From contig NZ_NESF01000001.1 of assembly GCF_003063665.1 (NCBI RefSeq), forward strand, positions 372,001 through 436,000: DNA of 64,000 nt, read 5' to 3'. The position numbers and the translations under genes are program-made. Below are positions 31,894 to 38,972 of the stretch, piece after piece. Each line of letters starts with the position of its first letter. Position 1 is the first letter of the stretch. Below the pieces are notes generated by a model, which worked only from the letters and a program-made list of their open reading frames with translations, was not told the DNA's origin and searched no databases. This DNA comes from Limnohabitans sp. Hippo3. GTDB taxonomy: Bacteria > Pseudomonadota > Gammaproteobacteria > Burkholderiales > Burkholderiaceae_C.

Positions 31894-32601
31894 ATGAAAA
31901 CACAAATTGACCACCTGGTGGTGATGGCCTCGTCCTTGGACGCAGGCGTGCAATGGTGCGAAGAGACCCTGGGCATCACCCCCGGCCCAGGCGGCGAACA
32001 CGAAAAATACGGCACGCACAACCGGCTGTTCAAGATTGCATCGCCCAAATTTCCTTTGGCTTACGTTGAAATCATCGCCATCAACCCCGATGCAGTCATC
32101 CCCAAACGCTCACAGGTGCCCCGCTGGTTCGACATGGACGACAAGGCCTTGCAAAAAGCCGTGGCCGAGCAACCCCGGCTGATCCACTTCGTGACCAGCA
32201 CCGATGACATCAAAGCCGCCCGGCATGTGCTGCGCACCCAGGGCATTGAACGCGGCCAAGTGGTGCACGCCACCCGCAAATCGGGCAAAGGCACCCTGAA
32301 TTGGCAAATCACCGTGCGCGAAGACGGCGAGCGCCTGTTCAACGGCACCTTGCCCACCTTGATCCAGTGGGGCAAGCCCGATGCCACCGACCCGCTGCGT
32401 CTGCACCCGCGCAACAGCCTACCCCGCTCGGGCGTCACCCTGCAAAGCCTGGCGGTGAGCCACCCGAGTGCCGCCAAACTGCAAGCCGCCTACGATGCAA
32501 TTGGCCTTGAGGGCGTCAACGTCAACGAGGGTCCGGCCAATCTGGTCGCCACCTTGCAAACCCCAAAGGGATTGGTCCAGCTGCAAAGCCTGGGAATTTG
32601 A
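31894..32601 (+). CDS. Glyoxalase-like (VOC superfamily) protein
   Basis: A 235-residue protein that begins IDHLVVMASSLDAGVQWCEETLGITPGPGG, the first module of the glyoxalase-like domain, with His in the first strand (QIDHLVV) and Glu in YVEIIAIN as possible metal ligands. A second, weaker VOC module lies near residues 180-232. Members of this family are mostly uncharacterised; the substrate is unknown. It is divergent from the cysteine hydrolase with an 86-bp gap. A small GAGCCC/GGGCTC hairpin follows the stop. Confidence 0.8.
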   Translation: MKTQIDHLVVMASSLDAGVQWCEETLGITPGPGGEHEKYGTHNRLFKIASPKFPLAYVEIIAINPDAVIPKRSQVPRWFDMDDKALQKAVAEQPRLIHFVTSTDDIKAARHVLRTQGIERGQVVHATRKSGKGTLNWQITVREDGERLFNGTLPTLIQWGKPDATDPLRLHPRNSLPRSGVTLQSLAVSHPSAAKLQAAYDAIGLEGVNVNEGPANLVATLQTPKGLVQLQSLGI

Positions 32602-32629
32602 GCCCCAAAGCAGCCGGGCTCAGCATGCT

Positions 32630-33124
32630 TCAGCGCCGTCCATTGCCCGGCCTGGCAAAGTCGGCGTCCACCCAGGCCTGGGCTGTTTGCCGGTTCAGCT
32701 TGAAACCCGCCTCCACCTTGACTTCGGCCAACGCATCCCCGCCCTCGTACTGCGCACGCAGCACCGCGTAGGGGTTGTCCTCGTCGGGCACGATGCACAG
32801 CAACACCGTGACGCGGCTGTCTTGGCCATTGACAGTCACGCTTTGGTTGATCTGTGCATGCAGCTGCTGCTCGCTGCGACGCACAAACTCGCTGGCGGTT
32901 TTGACCAAGGTGATGAAGGCCGCGCCGTCCAGCGGCTTGGGGTTCTTTTTGTCGCGCCCCATGGTCCAGGGGCCGACCAATGCGGGCTCGGATTCACCGG
33001 CCTTGAACATCGCCACCGCCCAACCATCGTCGTCCTCGTTTTTGATGACCTGGGCCGTCCATTGTTCGTCTTGCCAAAGGCGGGGTTCTTGCAGCAGGGG
33101 CGTGTCGTGTGCGTCGTCGGTCAT
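32630..33124 (-). CDS. Conserved-looking hypothetical protein
   Basis: Not recognised. The 164-residue protein has no signal peptide or membrane segment and is acidic at the N-terminus (MTDDAHDTPLLQEPRLWQDE). Alternating hydrophobic stretches such as RVTVLLCIVPDEDNPYAVL and AEVKVEAGFKLN suggest a mixed alpha/beta fold. Codon use resembles its neighbours, and it runs convergent with the VOC gene with 28 bp between. The recQ gene lies upstream on the same strand, but a palindromic repeat lies between them, so co-transcription is uncertain. Confidence 0.65.
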   Translation of the reverse strand: MTDDAHDTPLLQEPRLWQDEQWTAQVIKNEDDDGWAVAMFKAGESEPALVGPWTMGRDKKNPKPLDGAAFITLVKTASEFVRRSEQQLHAQINQSVTVNGQDSRVTVLLCIVPDEDNPYAVLRAQYEGGDALAEVKVEAGFKLNRQTAQAWVDADFARPGNGRR

Positions 33125-33170
33125 GGTGAAATTGCCAAAAATTGGTGCCGATCATGCACCAAGGCATTTT

Positions 33171-33244
33171 GCAGGTCGCAGCTTCAGCTCCAAAAGGTGT
33201 GAGCTTGGCGCACACCACATGTCGGGGCCAAAGCCCGCGACCTA
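33171..33244. repeat. Degenerate copy of a palindromic repeat
   Basis: Lies between recQ and the hypothetical gene. Outer arms GCAGGTCGCAGCTTCAGCTC and CATGTCGGGGCCAAAGCCCG followed by CGACCTA can pair imperfectly, and an inner stem GGTGTG/CACACC (33196-33216) sits in the loop. The right arm resembles the right arm of the intact repeat at 51308-51377. Confidence 0.5.
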
Positions 33245-33260
33245 AAAGACCTGCTCAGTT

Positions 33261-35357
33261 TCAAGGCCGCAGGTGCAAGGCCAGCAAGAGCACCTGGCTC
33301 GCCCCCTGCTCGCGCAACAGCGCGGCCGCCACTGTGGCCGTCCAGCGGGTGCGCACATCGGTGGCCACCAGCAGCACCGGCCCGGCGGGCAGCGCGGCAT
33401 CGGGTGCCAGGCGAATGGCCGACTCCAGATGTGCCACCACGGGCGTGGAGGCGCTGTCGTCGGGCGCGGGGCCGCCGCGCCAGCTGAACACGTCGTGCAA
33501 GGGCAATCGGCCTTTGTGGGCGATGTGCGCCGCCAATTGCCGGTTGGCGGCCATGTTCGGCGCGGGCAGCGGCACCACACAGACGGGCCGCGCAGGCCAG
33601 GTTTTGGCCCAACGGCCCAGCGTGGCCACGGCCCCGGCCAGCAGGTCAGGCGGCACCTCGCCTGAGCCTGCGCCCTGCCCGTCTGTGGCCAAGCGCAGCG
33701 CCTGCAGCTCGGCCACCCAGCCCGGGTCATCGGCAAAGGCCACAGCGCGGCCCACGTCAAAGCCGCGAATACTCCCTTTGCGCCCCACCCCGGCGGGCCA
33801 GCGTTTGCGCGGCTCGATGTCCACGTCCATGCCGCGCAAAAAGTTACGAGCGGCGATCAATTTGTCTTGTGATGGCGACAGGCCTGGAAACGGCAAGTTC
33901 CCGGTGCACACCGAGCAACGTCCGCAGGGCGCGGGCGAAGGGTCGTCCAGCGCGGTTTGCAAATACGCCATCAGGCAACCCGCACCGTGCGCGTACTGGC
34001 GCATGATGCCCGCCTCTTGCTGGCGCACCTGGGCCAGCGCGGTCCATTTGGCACTGTCGTGTTCATAGGGCACGCCCGTGGCGCGCCAAGTGGGGCCGTC
34101 CTTGTCCACCACGCCTTCGACGGCCAGAATTTTGAGCAGCGCTTCCAGCCGCCCCCGCCGCACGCCCGTGTCGGCTTCGATCTCCAGCAAGCTGCGCCCG
34201 TCGTTGCCCAAACTTTGCAACACCTTGGCAGCCGTGGCCGCGTCCGGAATCGACGCGATGGCGAAGTAATCCCAAATGCGCTCGTCGGCACCGGACGGCA
34301 GCAACACCCCTTCGGCATGCGCCACTGCCCTGCCCGCCCGCCCCACCTGCTGGTAATAAGCCACCGGGGTCGACGGTGAGCCCACATGCACACAAAAGCC
34401 CAGGTCCGGCTTGTCGTAACCCATGCCCAGCGCCGAAGTGGCCACCACCACCTTGACCTGGTTGTGGCGCAAACGCTCTTCCACTTTGAGGCGCGTGTCG
34501 GCGTCGGTCTGACCGGAATACGCATCCACCGCATGGCCGCAGCTGCGCAAAAAAGCCGTGAGCCGCTCGGCTTCGGCCACGGTCAGCACGTACACAATGC
34601 CCGAGCCAGGCAATTGCTCCAAGGCATCCGCAATCCAGGCGTAGCGCTGCAAGGGCGACAAGCCCGGAACCACCGACAGCGTGAGCGAGGTGCGCGCCAG
34701 CGTGCCGCGAAAAGTCACCGTGCCCGCGCCCAACTGCTTGCCAATGTCCAGCGTGACCCGCTGATTGGCCGTGGCCGTGGTGGCGAGCACGCTGGCCGTG
34801 GGCGTCGAGAGCAGCGCCCGCGCCAGCCGCTGGTAGTCGGGCCGAAAGTCAAAACCCCAATCGCTGATGCAATGCGCCTCGTCGATCACGATCAGACCCA
34901 CCCGGGCCAGCAAAGCGCCCAACCGCGCCGCAAATCGCGGGTTGCCCAGCCGTTCGGGCGAGACCAGCAGCACGTCGATGGCGTCCTGGTCCAGCCGCTC
35001 AAACACCTCGTCCCAGTCATCGATGTTGGTGGAGTTCACGGTGGCTGCCTTCAGGCCCGCCCGCTCGGCGGCGCTGACCTGGTCGCGCATCAGCGCCAGC
35101 AGGGGCGAGACCACCAGCGTGGGACCCGCGCCCGTGCTGCGCATCGCGTGCGTGGCCGCCCAGTACACCGCCGACTTGCCCCAGCCCGTGGCCTGCACCA
35201 CCAGCACCCGCGAGGCTGGTTGCAGCACGGCGTGCACCGCGTCCACTTGGTCGACCCGGGACACCGCGCCCGCCCCGGCCAGGCGGGGCAGGATGGTGTG
35301 CATGTGCTGCTCGGCGAAGTCGCGGTGAAGCAACTGCTGTTGGCTGATGATATCCAT
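33261..35357 (-). CDS. RecQ-family DNA helicase with C-terminal phosphoribosyltransferase-like domain
   Basis: A superfamily 2, 3'-5' type helicase of 698 residues. Motif I is QATGWGKSAVY (about 55-65), motif II DEAHCISDWGFDFRPDY (about 159-175), then ATTATA and QQVGRAGR (motif VI, about 336-343). A zinc site is formed by Cys at about 461, 478, 481 and 484. Instead of an HRDC domain, the last 120 or so residues (about 575-698) resemble a type I phosphoribosyltransferase, with VLLVATDVRTRWTATVAAAL where the PRPP loop should be, so it is probably not catalytic. ATG at 35357 was chosen; a TTG-initiated frame to 35507 is possible. Confidence 0.88.
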   Translation of the reverse strand: MDIISQQQLLHRDFAEQHMHTILPRLAGAGAVSRVDQVDAVHAVLQPASRVLVVQATGWGKSAVYWAATHAMRSTGAGPTLVVSPLLALMRDQVSAAERAGLKAATVNSTNIDDWDEVFERLDQDAIDVLLVSPERLGNPRFAARLGALLARVGLIVIDEAHCISDWGFDFRPDYQRLARALLSTPTASVLATTATANQRVTLDIGKQLGAGTVTFRGTLARTSLTLSVVPGLSPLQRYAWIADALEQLPGSGIVYVLTVAEAERLTAFLRSCGHAVDAYSGQTDADTRLKVEERLRHNQVKVVVATSALGMGYDKPDLGFCVHVGSPSTPVAYYQQVGRAGRAVAHAEGVLLPSGADERIWDYFAIASIPDAATAAKVLQSLGNDGRSLLEIEADTGVRRGRLEALLKILAVEGVVDKDGPTWRATGVPYEHDSAKWTALAQVRQQEAGIMRQYAHGAGCLMAYLQTALDDPSPAPCGRCSVCTGNLPFPGLSPSQDKLIAARNFLRGMDVDIEPRKRWPAGVGRKGSIRGFDVGRAVAFADDPGWVAELQALRLATDGQGAGSGEVPPDLLAGAVATLGRWAKTWPARPVCVVPLPAPNMAANRQLAAHIAHKGRLPLHDVFSWRGGPAPDDSASTPVVAHLESAIRLAPDAALPAGPVLLVATDVRTRWTATVAAALLREQGASQVLLLALHLRP

Positions 35358-35774
35358 GGTCCCCCCCCTGTCGCCTGTCTGGCTTTTTGATTCAGCATGG
35401 TGCGGCGATTTTGCGACAACAGCGCCACCTGCACCAGAACTGTTGACCTGCTTGGATGGCGTCTGCACTGACAGCCCCATACAAGTGCTTCCGTGCTGGC
35501 TGTACAAGACCTTCTGAACTACATGGTGCAGTGATTTTGCGAAGCAATCATCGTCATGTGCTTTCGTAAAATCTGGTTCACATCACAAAGCGCCCGCGCT
35601 ACCTTGCTAATACTTGCCCTGATGTGGCAGTCGCTAATGTGGCTCACGCCAGTGGTTGAGGCACGAACCATGGGGCTTGTCCCCACTGCCAAAGACAAAT
35701 CCAAGGAGACCCTCTACATGTTCTTTACCCTGCCCGGCAACTTCATCGCGGCCAATTTCACCGGTCAATAAAGT
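35358..35774 (+). other. 417-bp gap between recQ and the His-tailed transporter
   Basis: Visibly less GC-rich than its surroundings. It contains the leader ORF at 35718-35771, which can be extended in frame back to an ATG at 35556 without a ribosome-binding site, and otherwise the divergent control region. I could not identify a promoter with a correctly spaced -35 and -10. Confidence 0.4.
35718..35771 (+). CDS. Possible 17-residue leader peptide upstream of the transporter
   Basis: ATG TTC TTT onward encodes MFFTLPGNFIAANFTGQ and ends in TAA three bases before the GTG of the transporter, in the same reading frame. AAGGAG (35703-35708) lies 9 nt before the ATG, the best ribosome-binding site in the gap. 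Longer in-frame starts exist at 35673 and 35556; the latter would give a 71-residue protein with a hydrophobic N-terminal stretch. Its role may be translational coupling or attenuation. It could also be a chance ORF. Confidence 0.35.
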   Translation: MFFTLPGNFIAANFTGQ

Positions 35775-36827
35775 GTGAGCCCCGCCTCCCCCCACCCCGC
35801 CCTTCGCGGTGGCCTGCTGGCTTTGCTCTCGGCCGCGCTGTTCGGGCTGAGCACGCCCCTGGTGCAAAGCATGGGCCAAGGGCTGGGGCCATTCACGACA
35901 GCGGGGTTGTTGTATGCCGGTGCCGCTGGGGTGGCGTGGGTTTCAAGGCGACCGGCCACCCAAGAGGCGCGCCTGCAAAAAAGCGACGCGCCCAGACTGC
36001 TGGCCATGGCCGGTACAGGTGCTGTGATCGCACCGGTGGCTTTGGCTTGGGGTTTGCAGCACACCAGCGGTGCCAGCGCCTCGCTGATGCTCACGCTGGA
36101 GGCCGTGTTCACGGCGCTCCTGGCCTGGCGTTGGTACGGCGAAACCTTGGACAAAAGGGTGAGCCTGGCGGTGGCCTTGCTGCTGGCGGGCGGCATGGTC
36201 CTGGTCGTTGAGCAAGGCGCTTCGGGGCAAGTTCAGCTGTGGGGTTTGCTGGCCGTGATGCTGGCGACCGTGGCCTGGGGAGTGGACAACACCCTGTCAC
36301 GCAGTGTCGCCGATCGCGATCCGGGCCAGGTGGTTCTGGTTAAAGCCTCGCTGGGCGCAGTGTGCACAGGCTTATTGGCCGGGCTGCTGGCTGAGCCCAT
36401 GCCGCAGGCTCTGAGTGCTTTGGGACTGGTGGCGGTGGGCGCTACGGGCTACGGCTTGAGCTTGCGGTTTTATTTGCTGGCGCAGCGCAGCTTTGGAGCG
36501 GCCCGCACCGGCTCGGTGTTCGCCTTTGCGCCGTTCATCGGCGCTTTGGGCGCCTGGGCCTTGGGTGACCGCTCCGGCACGGGGCTAATGGTCGTGGCCG
36601 GTCTGCTGATGTTGGCAGGAGTGCTCCTGCACCTGACGGAAACCCATGCCCACATGCACACCCACGAAGCGCTTGAGCACGAACACGCGCACCGCCATGA
36701 CGACGGACACCACAACCACGTACACGACCCGATGCCCAGCGGCGTGCACAGCCATCGGCATCGGCATGAAGTCATCACCCACGCCCATGCCTATGTGCCC
36801 GATGCCCACCATCGGCACCCTCACTGA
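35775..36827 (+). CDS. EamA/DMT-family transporter with histidine-rich C-terminal tail
   Basis: A 350-residue inner-membrane protein with two EamA repeats and about ten transmembrane helices, starting GGLLALLSAALFGLSTPLV near residue 12. The last 66 residues (about 285-350) contain 23 histidines in runs such as HAHMHTHEALEHEHAH and HSHRHRH, a pattern that in other transporters binds Zn, Ni or Co ions. The substrate is therefore probably a metal or metal-linked solute, but this is inferred. The GTG start at 35775 is the only one that precedes the first helix; it lacks its own strong ribosome-binding site and follows the leader ORF by 3 bp. Confidence 0.85.
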   Translation: MSPASPHPALRGGLLALLSAALFGLSTPLVQSMGQGLGPFTTAGLLYAGAAGVAWVSRRPATQEARLQKSDAPRLLAMAGTGAVIAPVALAWGLQHTSGASASLMLTLEAVFTALLAWRWYGETLDKRVSLAVALLLAGGMVLVVEQGASGQVQLWGLLAVMLATVAWGVDNTLSRSVADRDPGQVVLVKASLGAVCTGLLAGLLAEPMPQALSALGLVAVGATGYGLSLRFYLLAQRSFGAARTGSVFAFAPFIGALGAWALGDRSGTGLMVVAGLLMLAGVLLHLTETHAHMHTHEALEHEHAHRHDDGHHNHVHDPMPSGVHSHRHRHEVITHAHAYVPDAHHRHPH

Positions 36828-36842
36828 CGGGCAGTGACCCGG

Positions 36843-38021
36843 TCAGACCTGGGCGTCTTCCGGCAAGGTGGCCAGCAAGGCCATGCCCAGCAGCATGACC
36901 CCGGCGGTCAGCCACAGTGCCCCCTTGAAGGTGCCTGTGGCCTGCGCCATGGCCCCAGCCACCACCGGGGCGACCATTTGCGCGGCACCGTAGCTCAAGG
37001 TCAAACGGGCCATGGCCTTGCCGGGGTTTTGCGGGGCCCTGCGCCCCACCAGGGCCAAAGTCAAGCTGACGATGCCAATGAAAGTCGCGCCATACCCGAT
37101 GGCCCCTAGCAGTGCGGCAGCCAATGAGCCCGACACGGCAGGCAACACCACCGCCACGGTCTGCAAGGCAAAAGCCAGCAGCAAAGCCCGGGTATCACCC
37201 AAGCGGCGGGCCACTTTGTCCCACACGAACACCGCGGGCATGGCCGCCAAACCGACCAGCGCCCAAGCCAGTGCGCCCTGTCCTGCCAAGGCGGGTTCGC
37301 GCTCGACAATGGCCACGGTGAAGGTGGCGCTGATGACAAAACCCCAACCTGCCGCAAAGTAACTGCCCGCCATGATCAGCATCCAGCGGCGCGACACGGC
37401 CGGCCCCGAGTTGCTGGCCGCCGACGGGGCCACAAGAGGCGGCACAGGCGGCCGCCACAGCCAGGCGGGCACAAAAAACACCAAGCCGATCGCTGCAAAT
37501 GCCAACCACTGCGATGACCAATCGGGCCATAAAAACGACAAGCCCCAGGCCCCCAAAGCCGACACCGCCACGCCCAAGCCGATGCCGATGAAGTACAGCC
37601 CCAACTCCGGGCGACGGCCCTGCCGCATCAGCCAACCCAACACCAAGCCCGAGCCCAAGAGCATGCCGCCGGCACCACACAGCCCTCCCAGATAACGCGA
37701 CAGACCCCAAGCGGGCATCCAGGTGGTGAGCGCCATGGCCGCCGTGGTCAGCAAGGCCATCCACAAGCCCCAGCCGTATAAACGGTGACGCCAGCGCACG
37801 TCATCGATCCAGGCCACAGCCAAGGCACCCGAGATGTAGCCTGCGTAATTGATGGCGGCCAAGCCCCCGGCTGCGGCGTCGCTCAAACCGGTCTGCAATT
37901 GCATCAGGGGCAGCAAGGGGGTGAAGGCAAAACGGGCCAAACCGATGGTCAACACCAGGCCGCAAATGCCCCCTGTGATGACTTGCCAAGGCTGCAAGTT
38001 GGATGTGGGGTGTGAAGACAT
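36843..38021 (-). CDS. YbfB/YjiJ-family MFS transporter
   Basis: A 392-residue membrane protein with about twelve hydrophobic helices and the N-terminal signature GLVLTIGLARFAFTPLLPLM, then AAINYAGYISGALA, typical of the YbfB/YjiJ branch of the major facilitator superfamily. Substrates of this branch are mostly unknown; a drug or metabolite exporter is possible. It converges on the His-tailed transporter with 15 bp between the stops, and its start faces the AT-rich control region of the regulator at 38325. Confidence 0.85.
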   Translation of the reverse strand: MSSHPTSNLQPWQVITGGICGLVLTIGLARFAFTPLLPLMQLQTGLSDAAAGGLAAINYAGYISGALAVAWIDDVRWRHRLYGWGLWMALLTTAAMALTTWMPAWGLSRYLGGLCGAGGMLLGSGLVLGWLMRQGRRPELGLYFIGIGLGVAVSALGAWGLSFLWPDWSSQWLAFAAIGLVFFVPAWLWRPPVPPLVAPSAASNSGPAVSRRWMLIMAGSYFAAGWGFVISATFTVAIVEREPALAGQGALAWALVGLAAMPAVFVWDKVARRLGDTRALLLAFALQTVAVVLPAVSGSLAAALLGAIGYGATFIGIVSLTLALVGRRAPQNPGKAMARLTLSYGAAQMVAPVVAGAMAQATGTFKGALWLTAGVMLLGMALLATLPEDAQV

Positions 38022-38108
38022 GTCACCCGCATGTTAACGGCGGACACCGGGACAAAACGGCCAACGATGAGCGCTCACCCCTGAATGCGCTCTTGAGCTT
38101 CGTCAATT

Positions 38109-38137
38109 TTGTTAATTATTTGGATATTTTCAATAAA
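38109..38137 (+). promoter_or_regulatory. Possible promoter of the excisionase-like regulator
   Basis: TTGTTA, a 17-bp spacer, then AATAAA, in an AT-rich stretch of the 303-bp gap 38022-38324. Each hexamer matches consensus at four of six positions. Transcription would begin close to the palindrome at 38147. Confidence 0.4.
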
Positions 38138-38146
38138 TTCAATCAA

Positions 38147-38168
38147 AACATCCCCAATTGGGGATGTT
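38147..38168. promoter_or_regulatory. Perfect 22-bp palindrome, probable operator
   Basis: Half-site AACATCCCCAA followed directly by its reverse complement, with no spacer and no T tract after it. It lies between the MFS start and the regulator, just downstream of the proposed promoter, so a dimeric repressor bound here would block transcription. Autoregulation by the gene at 38325 is the simplest guess. Confidence 0.6.
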
Positions 38169-38324
38169 CCTGGGAATTGTTTTTCTTGAAAATCCAAACC
38201 GCCGTGATGAATGATTTTGATGCTTAAAACCATCTTCGCCATGACCCAACGTCAAGCAACTCAAAAAATCAAAAAAACACCAAGGCGTGCCGCCAGCCTG
38301 CCACATACGAGAGAGCCTTCACAC

Positions 38325-38945
38325 ATGTTGATCGATACCGAAACACGAGAACCCGAAACCGCCGAGTTTCTGACCAGCTCGCAAGCTGCCAAGCGTTTGG
38401 GCTTGTCCATGGCCACGATTCAAAAGCTGGTCGACAACAATATCCTGCAGGCCTGGAAAACCTTTGGGGGGCACCGCCGCATTTCTCTGGCCTCGGTGTT
38501 GAACTACCAAAGCGCCAACAATTTTGCCGAGCCGCCTCGTGTGCCCAGTGACCGCCGTGCCAAAGTCATGATGGTGATCGAGTCCCCTGAATTGACCCTG
38601 CGCCTGAAAAAAGAGGTCACCCAGTGGAACATGCCGCTCCAGGTCTCGTTTCTCGAGTCTTTGACCGAGGCATTGCTGGAGCTGCTGAACGAAAAGCACG
38701 ATCTGCTGGTCATTCAGATGACCGAGCCACGCAAGCAGCAAGAAAAGGCCTTGGAGATTCTGCAGAAATTCGTTGGCTCACGGCATACCGTGGCTCACAC
38801 GCTGATCCTGAGTCCTGAAGAGGATTTGTTGCCTGCGGCCAAAACGGGTGGCCCGACGGTCAGCATTCAAGTGCTCAACAAGGACCTGTCCCCTGTTTGG
38901 CTGTCGGCTTATCTCTCCGGCTTTGTCGCACAGCGACGCGCCTGA
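38325..38945 (+). CDS. Excisionase/MerR-like DNA-binding regulator
   Basis: A 206-residue protein with a winged helix-turn-helix near the N-terminus (about 15-60: FLTSSQAAKRLGLSMATIQ, then WKTFGGHRRISLASV), the excisionase/MerR type. The C-terminal part (about 75-200) has alternating strands such as KVMMVIES and DLLVIQM that recall a receiver-like fold, but the phosphoacceptor Asp is not evident. The ATG at 38325 has GAGAGAG 9 nt upstream; in-frame ATGs at 38241, 38220 and 38211 would add up to 38 basic residues. The target is unknown; the 22-bp palindrome upstream is the obvious candidate. Confidence 0.8.
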   Translation: MLIDTETREPETAEFLTSSQAAKRLGLSMATIQKLVDNNILQAWKTFGGHRRISLASVLNYQSANNFAEPPRVPSDRRAKVMMVIESPELTLRLKKEVTQWNMPLQVSFLESLTEALLELLNEKHDLLVIQMTEPRKQQEKALEILQKFVGSRHTVAHTLILSPEEDLLPAAKTGGPTVSIQVLNKDLSPVWLSAYLSGFVAQRRA

Positions 38946-38952
38946 ACTCGAC

Positions 38953-38972
38953 ACGGCCCACGCCAGGGCCGT
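38953..38972. terminator. Hairpin between convergent genes
   Basis: A 7-bp stem ACGGCCC/GGGCCGT with a 6-nt loop that exactly fills the gap between the regulator stop and the acylase stop. There is no T tract on either side, so termination is uncertain. Confidence 0.4.
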
